From contig BOKF01000029.1 of assembly GCA_016860845.1 (NCBI GenBank), forward strand, positions 48,078 through 112,077: DNA of 64,000 bases, given 5' to 3'. This document shows, piece after piece, positions 1-8,823 of the stretch. The notes beneath the pieces were generated by a model, which saw nothing but the letters and a program-made list of their open reading frames with translations, was not told where the DNA came from and did no database searches. The stretch comes from Chloroflexota bacterium. GTDB taxonomy: Bacteria; Chloroflexota; Anaerolineae; 4572-78; J111. Both the position numbers and the translations under genes were made by a program. Position 1 is the first letter of the stretch. Every line of letters starts with the position of its first letter.

Positions 1-1144
1 TGGCTACTCCCCCCTTTCCCCCCCCGTGAACGGGGGGGGTAGGGGGGGTGGGGCCGGAAACGGCGATGTAGGTCAGCCGGTCTTCGACGCCATCCGAGAG
101 CGGACCGAGCAGAACTAGTCCAACTCCCCCTGCCGGGGCAACGGCCTGGGCCAGCGCCGCCGCGAAAGCTTTGCCCTCCGCGGGAGCAGCCGCCAGCCCG
201 GCCGTCGAGGCGGCCTCCGCCGGGGTAGCCGGGGCCAGGTCGGCGACCAGGACCGCGCGAAAGCCGGCCTCGATCAGTTCGCGGGTCAATTGGCCGCCGG
301 TCAGGGTATCCACAACACCCAGTCTCAGACCCTTTTCGACCAGCAGCCGGCCCACTACCTCCGGCACGGTTTCTTTTTCCACACCGTAAATGGCAATGCC
401 CAGCCGCTCGCGCACCCGAGCCTCCATCGTCGCAATCAGGGCATCGGCCTCGGCCTCTGTTTCCGCCTTGGCCGTAATGCGCACATCGGTCTGCCCGGCG
501 TGGGCCGACAGGCCAACGGTTGGGTTGCGCTCGGTCATCAAATCGCCGATACCTCGATCAACATTACTTTCACCCACAGCGCAGGTGCGCAGGATTCGGG
601 CCTTGATGATTTTGGCCCCGCCCATCCGCTCGACCAGCAGCGGGATAACGGTGTGGGTCATCATGTATTCCAATTCGCGGGGCACGCCGGGCAGGGAGAT
701 AATAAAGCCGCGCCCGGCCATGTCCTCGCTCAAAAAGCAGGGGGCTGTACCGACCGGATTGGGCAGCGGCAGAGCGCCTTCGGGGATATAAGCCTGGCGC
801 TTGTTGTTGTCGGCCATCTCCCGGCCAAAGCCGCGAAAGCGGGCGGCAATCTGGGCTTCCAGTTCGAGGCTGTAGACCAACTTGCGCCCGGTCGCGTTGG
901 CCACGGCCTGGCGGGTCACGTCGTCCACAGTGGGGCCGAGGCCGCCGGAGGTGATGACTACCGGCGAGCGATCCAGGGCCAGGTTGAGTACCTGGGTAAT
1001 TCGTTCCTCATTGTCGCCGACCGTAGTTTTGTAATACAAATCCAGGCCAATGTTACGCAGCATTTTAGCCATCATGGTGGAGTTCGTATCCACAATTTCA
1101 CCCAGCAGCAGCTCACTGCCGGTCATTACAATTTCAGCATGCAT
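1..1144 (-). CDS. cinA: CinA-family protein (partial, runs off the left edge)
   Basis: The start is the ATG at 1144; the frame stays open to base 1, so the 3' end is missing. The first residues read MHAEIVMTGSELLLGEIVDTN, with the N-terminal signature of the CinA molybdopterin-binding-like (MoCF/COG1058) domain; later come SGGLGPTVDD and SLPGVPRELEYM, also typical. CinA proteins couple this domain to a C-terminal amidase that deamidates nicotinamide mononucleotide in pyridine-nucleotide recycling. Here the C-terminal part is divergent: where the amidase normally shows ESxTGG, the frame reads DTLTGG (around base 275), so the serine is a threonine. The last visible codons run through a G/C-rich palindrome and encode a Pro/Gly-rich stretch. 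Family call is firm; amidase activity is doubtful. Confidence 0.85.
   Translation of the reverse strand, partial: MHAEIVMTGSELLLGEIVDTNSTMMAKMLRNIGLDLYYKTTVGDNEERITQVLNLALDRSPVVITSGGLGPTVDDVTRQAVANATGRKLVYSLELEAQIAARFRGFGREMADNNKRQAYIPEGALPLPNPVGTAPCFLSEDMAGRGFIISLPGVPRELEYMMTHTVIPLLVERMGGAKIIKARILRTCAVGESNVDRGIGDLMTERNPTVGLSAHAGQTDVRITAKAETEAEADALIATMEARVRERLGIAIYGVEKETVPEVVGRLLVEKGLRLGVVDTLTGGQLTRELIEAGFRAVLVADLAPATPAEAASTAGLAAAPAEGKAFAAALAQAVAPAGGVGLVLLGPLSDGVEDRLTYIAVSGPTPPTPPVHGGGKGGVA
8..54. repeat. C/G-tract palindrome inside cinA
   Basis: Runs of C followed by runs of G form a near-perfect hairpin around a short GTGAAC-type centre. It lies in the open cinA frame and encodes a Pro/Gly-rich stretch. 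It belongs to the same C-rich class as the elements at 1991, 12901, 27428, 31832 and 55241. Confidence 0.6.
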
Positions 1145-1176
1145 AAATATCCTCAGTAGTAAGCTAAAAATCCTAA

Positions 1177-1241
1177 AACGTGGTGCGTGGGGCGTAGTAC
1201 GTTTTTAAAATTTCACGCACCACGCACCACGCACCACGTCC
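1177..1241. repeat. Mirror-tandem palindrome (GTGCGTGG / CACGCACC type)
   Basis: Copies of a GTGGTGCGTGGG-like unit on the left are matched by CACGCACCACGCACC units on the right, around an AT-rich centre (TTTTTAAAATTT). It fills the gap between cinA and the C45 hydrolase. A role as a shared terminator or as REP-like DNA is inference. Confidence 0.7.
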
Positions 1242-1243
1242 AC

Positions 1244-2293
1244 TTATTTTACTTGAAATGAGTGGAAACGGAAATATTGCGGCGCAGCGGTACAGGGTTG
1301 CCCCCGCCCATACTCGATTACGCCGTGACTGAGGTCAATGATCGCCCAGAAGACCGTTTCTGTCTCATCGCCGTGGCGGCAGAGGGAGTCGGGCGCATTG
1401 GCGTGATCGGCCAGAAAGGTTTTGAGCATCTCAGGCGTGACCGGTCCAGGCCGGGCCGCCATCAATTCGCGGGCGCGCTCGTAGCGCCGGCACGAACCGG
1501 GGATGTCCGCGGGGTCAAGTTCATAAGCGGCCATCTTGGGCGAGCAGTAATGGTTGGTGTGGACGGTCCAGCCATCCTGGGCATAAATCAGCTCATAATC
1601 CGTCGCCGAGCCTTCAAAATTGACGATCGTGCCGCCGGCATGGCTGATGAGTTGGTTGTAGCTGGATGCCCGTTCGGGCCGGGCGGCGGCGGCCAGGGCT
1701 TCTTCAGCGGTGCATTGGGCCAGGATGTCACGGACCAGCAGCAGGCGGGGCACGCCGATTTGGTCGTCATTAGGGGAGAGTTCGTTGCCGGTCAGGGCCA
1801 GGCCGGCCGCGTTGAAACCGATGCTGATGAAAGGACCGACGCCCAGCGTGAACAAAGGCGGCCGGTCCTCAACCTGCCGCTCGATCGCGATGATCCAATC
1901 CTGCAGGTCCGGGCTCAAATCATTGTTGTGAGCCAGCCAGATACCGCCGTCTGCCGTTGCCGGCGGGCCAACGGCGAAGTCTGAACATCTTCCTCCCTCC
2001 CCTGGCAGGGGAGGGCCGGGGAGGGGTTCCCAAATCTCCTCCGTCGCCCGAGCGTACAACTCCAGCACATCCAGTCCGCTGCCCGCCGCAATCCCCTCCA
2101 TTTCTTCGTGCAGCCAGGGAATAGTCGCCTGAGTGGCCTGCAGATACGGCTGGGCCAGGCGGCGCATGTCATCCCAGGTGCGGCCAGCTGGCAGGGTGAC
2201 CGGACGGCGCAGCGTATCAACCGTAGCCGCCCCTAATTGGCGGCCGGCTTCAAAATAATTACCGGAAATTTTGATCAATGAAATAGGTTTCAA
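1244..2293 (-). CDS. C45-type / acyl-CoA:6-aminopenicillanate acyltransferase-like Ntn hydrolase
   Basis: This family is made as a precursor that cuts itself so that a cysteine becomes the N-terminal nucleophile, and it acts on amide bonds. The candidate nucleophile is in GGRCSDFAV, followed by the usual DGGIWLAHNND segment and the family core (GFNAAGLALTGNELS). The frame is open to a TTG at 2407, but the upstream 38 codons are AT-rich and unlike the family. I prefer the TTG at 2293, 8 bases after a GAGG, which puts the protein start (LKPISLIKISG) where relatives begin. A C-rich palindrome is inserted in frame just before the cysteine. The substrate is unknown; cleavage of N-acyl or peptide-like amides is inferred from the family. 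Confidence 0.75.
   Translation of the reverse strand: MKPISLIKISGNYFEAGRQLGAATVDTLRRPVTLPAGRTWDDMRRLAQPYLQATQATIPWLHEEMEGIAAGSGLDVLELYARATEEIWEPLPGPPLPGEGGRCSDFAVGPPATADGGIWLAHNNDLSPDLQDWIIAIERQVEDRPPLFTLGVGPFISIGFNAAGLALTGNELSPNDDQIGVPRLLLVRDILAQCTAEEALAAAARPERASSYNQLISHAGGTIVNFEGSATDYELIYAQDGWTVHTNHYCSPKMAAYELDPADIPGSCRRYERARELMAARPGPVTPEMLKTFLADHANAPDSLCRHGDETETVFWAIIDLSHGVIEYGRGQPCTAAPQYFRFHSFQVK
1991..2029. repeat. C-rich palindrome in the C45 hydrolase gene
   Basis: Perfect 10-bp arms CCCTCCCCTG (1995-2004) and CAGGGGAGGG (2006-2015) with a one-base loop, then a second G-rich run. It encodes a PLPGPPLPGEGG stretch directly before the candidate nucleophile cysteine. The frame is kept. 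Confidence 0.75.
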
Positions 2294-2553
2294 TAGAACA
2301 ACCTCATTTGTGAAATTATTGACAAATAGCTCGATGTTTGTTAGCATGAGGATTATTAGCATACAACACAAGCCAGTTTCGTTGAATTTTCTCCTCAACT
2401 CCTCCAAATCTCTACTTAATTCTTCCTTCTAACTCTTCACCAGCCTCAGTCTTGCGCCCTCGCGTTTACGCAAGGGAACTTTTGATAGAATAGTTGTTAG
2501 TCGAGTGATCCTCGCTGCGTGGGTCTCAATGATGAGCATCAAGGGAGGTAACT

Positions 2554-3819
2554 ATGATAAACGCTCAATGGCTTAAAGTGACGATTTTAAGTATTTTATG
2601 CCTGATAGGCATTTGGGCGGGGAGCGTGTGGCTCAACAGATTAAATCAAGCTGTCAATCCGCTCGCGCAAATTGCCCCGGCTCAAGCGGCCGGCGGTTAT
2701 GTTGTTCTTGCCTGGAATGATTTAGGCATGCACTGCTACAACCGTGACTTTAAGGATCTGGCCGTGCTGCCCCCTTTCAATACCCTCTGGGCGCAGGTTA
2801 TCAAGGCCGGCGACCCTCCCTACATCATCACGAGCGGCATTACGGTGACCTATGTTTTTACCGACAATACCTATTCGGTGGGTAAATCTAATTTTTGGGA
2901 CTATGACGTGCCGCTCTTTGGCGTCAATTTACCCCCGAACATCGGCTTGAAAGGTAAAGGACTGGCAGGGCAAATGGACTTGAGCGGCGATCATTTTATC
3001 GCTGAAGGCATCCCGCTCACCGAGTTTCGCGACAGCGCCCCAACCACGGCCTATCCCTATCAGTTAGCAATCGTAATTGTACAAGATGCCGCTACGGGAG
3101 CAGAGCTGGCCCGGACGATAACGGTTGCCCCTTTATCCACCGAGATGCATTGCGACACTTGCCATCATGACTATGGTCAAGAAGGGATTGCCACCGGCAG
3201 CGTAGAACGAAATATTTTGGTCTTGCACGATCAGGAAGCAGGAACGCACCTGGACAGCTCGCGACCCGTTCTCTGCGCCAGTTGCCATGCCTCCAATGCG
3301 CTGGGTACGACAGGATCGCCGGGAGTGCCTAATCTTTCCAAGGCGATGCATGCTAAACACGCCGAAGAAGGACTGCCTTCGACCCTGGCCGGCTGTTATA
3401 ATTGCCATCCCGGCCCCAAAACCCAATGCCTGCGTGATGTCATGTCGCAGAAGGGTATGACTTGCAGCAACTGCCATAGCACTTTGCAAACCGTATCACA
3501 GAATCCAGCGCCGTGGTTAAATGAACCTCGCTGTGATAACAGTGGCTGTCACGGCAGCAGCTACCAGCAAGATCAGGCCCTCTACCGGAATTCAAAAGGG
3601 CATGGCGCCATTTACTGCGCGGGTTGCCACGATAGTCCTCATGCCATTGCTCAAAGCCGGGAGCCAAACGATGCCATCAAATTTATTGGCTGGCAAGGGC
3701 ATCCCGGAACATTGGCGACCTGCACTGTTTGCCACGCGACGCAACCCAGCGAAGGCGGCCCGCACACTTTCGTCGTTAGAGCACGTATTTATTTGCCGGT
3801 GATCTTGCGGCAACATTAA
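2554..3819 (+). CDS. Secreted multihaem c-type cytochrome-like protein
   Basis: An ATG with a strong GGGAGG site starts a 421-residue protein. Residues 1-46 form a signal peptide ending in AQAA. Six standard CxxCH haem motifs begin at about residues 200, 241, 281, 304, 355 and 390, and a seventh at 327-333 has the wide spacing CX4CH. The first 195 residues are a beta-rich region without haem motifs (one Cys at 61). The protein ends with IYLPVILRQH, a C-terminal pattern that I associate with exported Chloroflexi proteins. A role in extracytoplasmic electron transfer is inferred from the haem motifs; no partner oxidoreductase is encoded nearby. It is convergent with the S9 peptidase, 11 bases away. 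Confidence 0.85.
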   Translation: MINAQWLKVTILSILCLIGIWAGSVWLNRLNQAVNPLAQIAPAQAAGGYVVLAWNDLGMHCYNRDFKDLAVLPPFNTLWAQVIKAGDPPYIITSGITVTYVFTDNTYSVGKSNFWDYDVPLFGVNLPPNIGLKGKGLAGQMDLSGDHFIAEGIPLTEFRDSAPTTAYPYQLAIVIVQDAATGAELARTITVAPLSTEMHCDTCHHDYGQEGIATGSVERNILVLHDQEAGTHLDSSRPVLCASCHASNALGTTGSPGVPNLSKAMHAKHAEEGLPSTLAGCYNCHPGPKTQCLRDVMSQKGMTCSNCHSTLQTVSQNPAPWLNEPRCDNSGCHGSSYQQDQALYRNSKGHGAIYCAGCHDSPHAIAQSREPNDAIKFIGWQGHPGTLATCTVCHATQPSEGGPHTFVVRARIYLPVILRQH

Positions 3820-3830
3820 CTCACCTGGCT

Positions 3831-5681
3831 TCACGGCAGCAAATACCAATCGAGGAAGCGTTCCATCCGTCGGTACCCGTCTAGGAGGTTCTCCCGCTTG
3901 AGAAAATTGTGCGGCTCGCCGGCATAGGTTTTGTATTCAAAGGTTTTGCCGGCCTGACGCAGCGCCTCAACCCACTCTTCGGTCGCCTCCGGCGGGCAAA
4001 TCGTATCTTCCAGGCCGTGGAGAATCAGCACCGGCTTTTGGATATTCTCCACCTGGAAAATGGGTGAGGCGTCCAGATAAACCTGCCGGTTGCGGGCCGG
4101 GTGTCCGACCTGCATTTCTGTGTAGAGCCGGGTGCTGCGGTTGCACTGCGCCCACGAGGCCACCAGGTGGGCGTCACCGTATTTGTAGACGCCACAGGCA
4201 AAGAGATACTCCGGGTCGCGGGCCAGGCAGCAGGCAACCATAAAGCCGCCGTAACTGCCGCCGTAGATAGCCAGGCGCTGCGGGTCTATTCCATCCAACC
4301 CGGCCAGATATCTGGCCCCATACAGGCAATCCTGGGTATCGCCCACGCCCCAATTATCGTAATTGGCGTGTTCAAACTTGAGGCCGTAGCCGGTGCTGCC
4401 ACGGTAATTGGGCGCGAGATAAGTATACCCTTTAGCCAGGTAATACTGGGCCAGGATATCCCAATCATACACCGCCTGTGCGGTCGGGCCGCCGTGCGGG
4501 TTTAGAATTGCCGCGCCGTTGGGCCGGGCCGGGCGGTAAAGCAGTGTTGGAATTTCAAGGCCATCGTAGCTGCGGTAGCTGACCTGTTCCGGGACCACCA
4601 GGGTGTGCCGGGCCAGAGCGGGCGGATTGGAAAAGGTCAGTTGGGTTAATTGACCATCCGGCACACTGACTCGGTACAAATCGGGCGGCAGGGTGGGGTC
4701 TTCGTATTCAACGGTCAAAAAATTGCCGCCCGGCGACCAGCAGGGACGAGAGTAGATACCCAGGCCTCGACGCAAGTAAGATACATCGCCGTTCTGTGCA
4801 TCAATCAGGGCCAGGTCAAAAGCGCCATCGTTATTCACCGTACACGCCAGCCGGGTCCCATCCGGCGACCAGGCCAGGTCGGCCACATCCCGGTCTAAGC
4901 GGGTCAACTGGCGCAGTCCTTCCCCATCCGGCTGGATCAGCCAGACTTCGTTCCAGCCCGAACGCTGCGATAAAAAGGCAATCAGCCGCCCATCGGGCGA
5001 CCAGCGCGGCTGCCAATCCTTCTGCCGGGGCTGGCCGGTCAGCGGCCTGATTTGGCCGCTCTCCAGCTCGACCACCTTGATGTCCAGCCGGTTAAGGTCG
5101 TCGTGAGGGCGATGGACAAACACAACCAGCCGCCCATCAGGCGAGGGCTGGGCCTCCGCGTCATCGCCGGGGCCGCTGGTCAAGGCACGCAACCAACTGC
5201 CGCTGCGGTCGGTCAGAAACAGCTTGTCCGCCCCCTGCCATTCGATGCTGACGACCAGGCCCGTGCTGTCGGGCAGCCACACCGGCGCAGACGCTCCAGG
5301 AGCGAAATCGCTGACTTTCTGGGGCAGTCCGCCGGCCGCCGGGACCCCATGCACGGTGTTATCCGTACTAAAGGCCAGCCACTGCCCATCGGGCGACCAC
5401 TGCGGTGTCTCGTCGGACCAGTAAATGGCCGGGGCGCGATCCAGCGAGAGACGGGCCGGCCAGCCGCCGGTTGCTGGCATGGTATACACGTCAGACAAGC
5501 CTTCCCGGTCCCAGACAAAGGCGATCTGCCGCCCATCCGGCGACAACTGGTGATTACGCACCCGGTTAACCGAGGTAATCAGCTCCAGGCTCCAGCCTTC
5601 TGGAGGTTTCACATCTGGCCGCTGAACAGCGGGCCAGCCGTTGCGTTCGTATTTTTCGGTGGGTTTGGTTTCAGGATGCAT
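3831..5681 (-). CDS. S9 family peptidase (dipeptidyl/acylaminoacyl-peptidase type)
   Basis: The 616-residue protein has the two-part prolyl oligopeptidase layout. The first half holds PD40/WD40-like propeller strands (repeated SPDGRxIAF motifs); the last 250 residues are an alpha/beta hydrolase. The catalytic triad can be read as Ser476 in GGSYGG, Asp559 in HGLEDT and His591 in GEPHNF. No signal peptide is seen, so it should act in the cytoplasm on short peptides. It lies 44 bases behind the last gene of the peptide ABC transporter on the same strand, so digestion of imported oligopeptides is a natural inference. The start ATG has no clear Shine-Dalgarno. Exact specificity cannot be read. Confidence 0.9.
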   Translation of the reverse strand: MHPETKPTEKYERNGWPAVQRPDVKPPEGWSLELITSVNRVRNHQLSPDGRQIAFVWDREGLSDVYTMPATGGWPARLSLDRAPAIYWSDETPQWSPDGQWLAFSTDNTVHGVPAAGGLPQKVSDFAPGASAPVWLPDSTGLVVSIEWQGADKLFLTDRSGSWLRALTSGPGDDAEAQPSPDGRLVVFVHRPHDDLNRLDIKVVELESGQIRPLTGQPRQKDWQPRWSPDGRLIAFLSQRSGWNEVWLIQPDGEGLRQLTRLDRDVADLAWSPDGTRLACTVNNDGAFDLALIDAQNGDVSYLRRGLGIYSRPCWSPGGNFLTVEYEDPTLPPDLYRVSVPDGQLTQLTFSNPPALARHTLVVPEQVSYRSYDGLEIPTLLYRPARPNGAAILNPHGGPTAQAVYDWDILAQYYLAKGYTYLAPNYRGSTGYGLKFEHANYDNWGVGDTQDCLYGARYLAGLDGIDPQRLAIYGGSYGGFMVACCLARDPEYLFACGVYKYGDAHLVASWAQCNRSTRLYTEMQVGHPARNRQVYLDASPIFQVENIQKPVLILHGLEDTICPPEATEEWVEALRQAGKTFEYKTYAGEPHNFLKRENLLDGYRRMERFLDWYLLP

Positions 5682-5725
5682 GCTTAAATTATCAATTTGG
5701 GTAATCTGTGTAATCCGTGGTTACT

Positions 5726-6712
5726 TTATTCTACCAGCAGGCAGGCCGCCTCATGTTCATTGCCGACCGGCCTCAACTGCGGGTCAACCTGCGGGCAGCG
5801 ATCAAAAGCCGCCGGGCAGCGCGGATGGAAACGGCAGCCGGAGGGCAAATTGATCGGGTTGGGCGGGTCGCCCTGTAAGATGGTGTGCTTGCGCCGCAGG
5901 CGCGGATTAGGCACAGGGATGACCGACAGGAGCGACTTGGTGTAGGGATGAACCGGATTGGCCAGCACCTCCCGGATAGGGCCGATTTCGACAATCCGGC
6001 CCAGGTACATGACCGCCACCCGGTCGGCGATGTAGGCGGCGGTGGCCAAATCGTGGGTGATAAAGATGACCGAAACCCCCCGCCTTTGACGCAGCTCGGC
6101 CAGCAGGTTGAGGATTTCGGCGCGGATGCTCATATCAAGCATCGAAACCGGCTCGTCGGCCAAGAGGATTTCCGGCTCCAAGACCAGCGCCCCGGCAATG
6201 ACTACCCGCTGGCGCTGTCCGCCTGATAATTCATGCGGACGGCGATGAATAAAGTTGCTGGCCGGTTTCAGCCCGGCGTCTTCCATAGCCTGGCTGGCTC
6301 GTTCCAGCCGCTCGGCTTTGTTTTTACCGATGCCATGCACCAAAAGCGGCTCGGCCACGATTTCGCCGATGGTCAGGATAGGGTTGAGCGCCTCAAAGGG
6401 GTCCTGGAAGATCATCTGGATGTGACGGCGCATCTCTTTAAGGGCCGCGCCGCTCAGATGGGTCACATCGCGGCTGGCAAAGGAAATTGTGCCGCTGGTG
6501 GCTCGTTCCAACCCCAGCAGGGTTAGTACCAGGGTAGATTTGCCGCAGCCGCTCTCGCCCACTAAGGCCAGAATCTCGCCCCGGTCCAGTTCCAGGGTGA
6601 CGCCATCAACGGCATGCACCTGTTTGGCCGCGCCACCAAATAACCTGGCCCGGCCCACCGGGAAGAATTTGCACAGATTTTGCATTTGAAGGATAGAATT
6701 ATTTTGGGTCAC
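5726..6712 (-). CDS. dppF: Oligopeptide/dipeptide ABC transporter ATP-binding protein (OppF/DppF type)
   Basis: This 328-residue ATPase powers peptide import with the neighbouring ATPase and two permeases. Walker A is GESGCGKST (52-60), the signature is LSGGQRQR (162-169) and Walker B is ILLADE (182-187). The C-terminal oligo_HPY extension typical of the Opp/Dpp family is present ([18 protein letters not shown]). The usual length and complete motifs suggest it is functional. It is the last transporter gene of the operon; the S9 peptidase follows. Peptide versus another substrate such as nickel or glycosides is not decided by sequence alone. Confidence 0.9.
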   Translation of the reverse strand: MTQNNSILQMQNLCKFFPVGRARLFGGAAKQVHAVDGVTLELDRGEILALVGESGCGKSTLVLTLLGLERATSGTISFASRDVTHLSGAALKEMRRHIQMIFQDPFEALNPILTIGEIVAEPLLVHGIGKNKAERLERASQAMEDAGLKPASNFIHRRPHELSGGQRQRVVIAGALVLEPEILLADEPVSMLDMSIRAEILNLLAELRQRRGVSVIFITHDLATAAYIADRVAVMYLGRIVEIGPIREVLANPVHPYTKSLLSVIPVPNPRLRRKHTILQGDPPNPINLPSGCRFHPRCPAAFDRCPQVDPQLRPVGNEHEAACLLVE

Positions 6713-6746
6713 GTTCGCTCTAAGAGAATTGTACCTATCACCTTGA

Positions 6747-7805
6747 TTACTTCGGTTCTACCAGATAACAACTGGCATAGTGCTGCCTGGCTCCGTTCGT
6801 CAGGTAAATAGGCGGCGGGGCGGTGTGGCAGCGGTCAAAAGCCGCCGGGCAGCGCGGGGCAAAACGGCAGCCCGCTGGCAGGTCGTTCAGGCGCGGCGGA
6901 TAGCCGGGGATAGAGGCCAGCTTGCCTTTGAGATTGGAGATGTCGGGAAAAGCCTTGAGCAGTTCCTGGGTATAAGGGTGCTGCGGGTGATTAAAAATCT
7001 TATCCACATCGCCATATTCGGCCACGACGCCGCCATACATCACCAGGACGGTATCGCAGACCTCGGCCACCACACCCAGATCATGGGTTACGAGCAGAAC
7101 GGCTAGCCCCAGCTTGTCACGCAGTTGGTGCAGCAGGTCCAAAATTTGGGCCTGAATCATGACATCCAGGGCCGTCGTCGGCTCGTCGGCGATGACCACC
7201 TGCGGCGCGCAGGCCAGGGCCATCGCAATCATCACCCGCTGGCGCATGCCGCCGGAGAATTGGTGCGGGTACTGGGTTTTGCGGCCGGGTGTAATGCCAA
7301 CCAAATCCAACAATTCGGAAACACGCGCTTCGATCGTAGCTTTGTCACTGACTTGATAGTGCTGCCGGATGGCCTCGCCGATTTGGTCGCCGATGCGGCG
7401 CACCGGGTTGAGAGCGTTCATGGCTCCCTGGAAAATCATCGAGATATTTTTCCAGCGCACCTGGCTCATTTCCGGCTCGGTCAAATCGAGCAAATCCTGG
7501 CCGCGAAAGATGACCTGGCCGTTGACAATCCGTCCCGCCGCTCCCAGCAAACGCATTAAACTAAGCATCAAGGTAGATTTGCCGCAGCCGCTCTCCCCCA
7601 CCACACCCAACATCTCGCCCTCACGCAAGATAAAGCTGACATTTTCCAGGGCATGGGCCGGCGGCTGTCCGGGACTCAGGTAATCAACCGACAGGTTGCG
7701 CACATCAAGCAAGAGTGGCGCGCTGGCAAACTTTAGATTTTCACTTTTTGACTGCCCGTTTGGCGGGCGCGGATTTTGGCCAAGCATGGACCCTCTTTCT
7801 GCCAT
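6747..7805 (-). CDS. dppD: Oligopeptide/dipeptide ABC transporter ATP-binding protein (OppD/DppD type)
   Basis: The second ATPase of the importer has 352 residues with Walker [10 protein letters not shown] at 70-78, signature FSGGMRQR, Walker [10 protein letters not shown] and the C-terminal oligo_HPY domain (GCRFAPRCP). The ATG at 7805 directly abuts the stop of the upstream permease gene, which points to one transcript. The first 28 residues (Pro/Ser/Asn-rich) precede the normal domain start, so an internal start such as the ATG six codons in is possible. It pairs with the next gene as a heterodimeric motor. Confidence 0.9.
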   Translation of the reverse strand: MAERGSMLGQNPRPPNGQSKSENLKFASAPLLLDVRNLSVDYLSPGQPPAHALENVSFILREGEMLGVVGESGCGKSTLMLSLMRLLGAAGRIVNGQVIFRGQDLLDLTEPEMSQVRWKNISMIFQGAMNALNPVRRIGDQIGEAIRQHYQVSDKATIEARVSELLDLVGITPGRKTQYPHQFSGGMRQRVMIAMALACAPQVVIADEPTTALDVMIQAQILDLLHQLRDKLGLAVLLVTHDLGVVAEVCDTVLVMYGGVVAEYGDVDKIFNHPQHPYTQELLKAFPDISNLKGKLASIPGYPPRLNDLPAGCRFAPRCPAAFDRCHTAPPPIYLTNGARQHYASCYLVEPK

Positions 7806-8744
7806 CTACTTCCCCGCCGGGACGGGCGCTGTTTCCCGCGGGTCAGTTTGGGCCGGTCGAGCCACCATCTTCGGCCCCACGGAGAGATGGTGCAGTTCCA
7901 GGCGCGGGTTGAAGACTCGTTCCAGGCCGTTGCCCAGCAACGTCAGGGCCAGCACCACCCAGACAATAGCCAGACCGGGCGGCATAATGGACCACCAAGC
8001 CCCGGCGCTCATACCACCCCGGGTAAAGGCAAACTGGAGCATCTGGCCCCAGCTCAGGCGGGTGGGGTCGCCCAGGCCCAAAAAGGCCAGGACGCTTTCA
8101 TTATAAATAGCGACGGAAATGGTGATGACCGCATTGACCACCATCAGCGGGAAAACCAGGGGGAAAATATGGCGGCGAACAATGTACATATTCCCCGCGC
8201 CTATGGCCCGCGCCCGCTGTACAAATTTACGCTCTTTGACCGATAAGGTCTGCGCCCGGACAACCCGGGCCGTGCTGGTCCAGCCCAAAATGCCTAAGAC
8301 AATGATAATAATGCTCAAACTGCGTCCCAATATGGCAATTAAAATGATCATGAGCGGCAAATCTGGGATGACCAGCAAAATATCCGTCAGGCGCATCAGA
8401 ACATTCTCCACCTGCCCCCCGTAAAAACCGGCGATAATGCCAATCAGGCCGCCAATAATCAGGGAGATGAAGGCCGCAAAAAAGCCCACCGTCAGCGAAA
8501 CCCGTGAGCCGTAGATGAGATTGGTCAGCACGTCCTTGCCGGCATCGTCGGTACCCAGCCAATGCTGGGCGTTAGGCGGCGCATAAATATCATCGAGTGT
8601 TACCCTGACGGCAGCTTTGGGGTCGTAGGGCGCCAACAGGGGAGCCAATAGAGCGACCAGGATAATGATGATGAGCATAACCAGACCAATCAGCCCCATC
8701 GGCTGGCGTTTGAAGCTGTGCCAGAAGGTGGTGAGGGTGTCCAT
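7806..8744 (-). CDS. dppC: Peptide ABC transporter permease (OppC/DppC type)
   Basis: A 312-residue inner-membrane protein with an N-terminal cytoplasmic stretch, a first transmembrane helix (about 17-39) and a BPD_transp_1 domain with five more helices. The EAA-type ATPase-docking loop is visible around RARAIGAGNMYIVRRHIFP. The N-terminal FWHSFKRQPMGLIGL is typical of OppC-type subunits. It forms the channel with the DppB-type protein. A mirror-tandem repeat (8766-8823) separates it from dppB, which might reduce read-through. Confidence 0.9.
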   Translation of the reverse strand: MDTLTTFWHSFKRQPMGLIGLVMLIIIILVALLAPLLAPYDPKAAVRVTLDDIYAPPNAQHWLGTDDAGKDVLTNLIYGSRVSLTVGFFAAFISLIIGGLIGIIAGFYGGQVENVLMRLTDILLVIPDLPLMIILIAILGRSLSIIIIVLGILGWTSTARVVRAQTLSVKERKFVQRARAIGAGNMYIVRRHIFPLVFPLMVVNAVITISVAIYNESVLAFLGLGDPTRLSWGQMLQFAFTRGGMSAGAWWSIMPPGLAIVWVVLALTLLGNGLERVFNPRLELHHLSVGPKMVARPAQTDPRETAPVPAGK

Positions 8745-8765
8745 TGCATTGTCTCCAAAACAAGC

Positions 8766-8823
8766 TTGATGCGTGATGCGTGAAACGTGAGAATTTACGC
8801 ATCACGTATCACGCATCACGTTT
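8766..8823. repeat. Mirror-tandem palindrome (GATGCGTGATGCGTGA type) between dppB and dppC
   Basis: Left arm units GATGCGTGATGCGTGAAACG are mirrored by ACGCATCACGTATCACGCAT on the right around GAGAATTT. The right arm reaches the last codon of dppB. The same unit occurs at 27640, 28281, 39801 and 42055. Confidence 0.75.

Noticed and set aside
290..1159. Plus-strand 289-codon open frame
   Set aside because: It is the antisense of cinA; the minus-strand frame gives a recognisable CinA N-terminus while this one is rich in His/Gln and lacks any family pattern.
2294..2407. N-terminal extension of the C45 hydrolase
   Set aside because: AT-rich, begins with TTG without a good ribosome site and precedes the normal start of the family.
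2482..2510. Possible promoter TTGATA upstream of the multihaem gene
   Set aside because: No acceptable -10 box lies 16-18 bases downstream.
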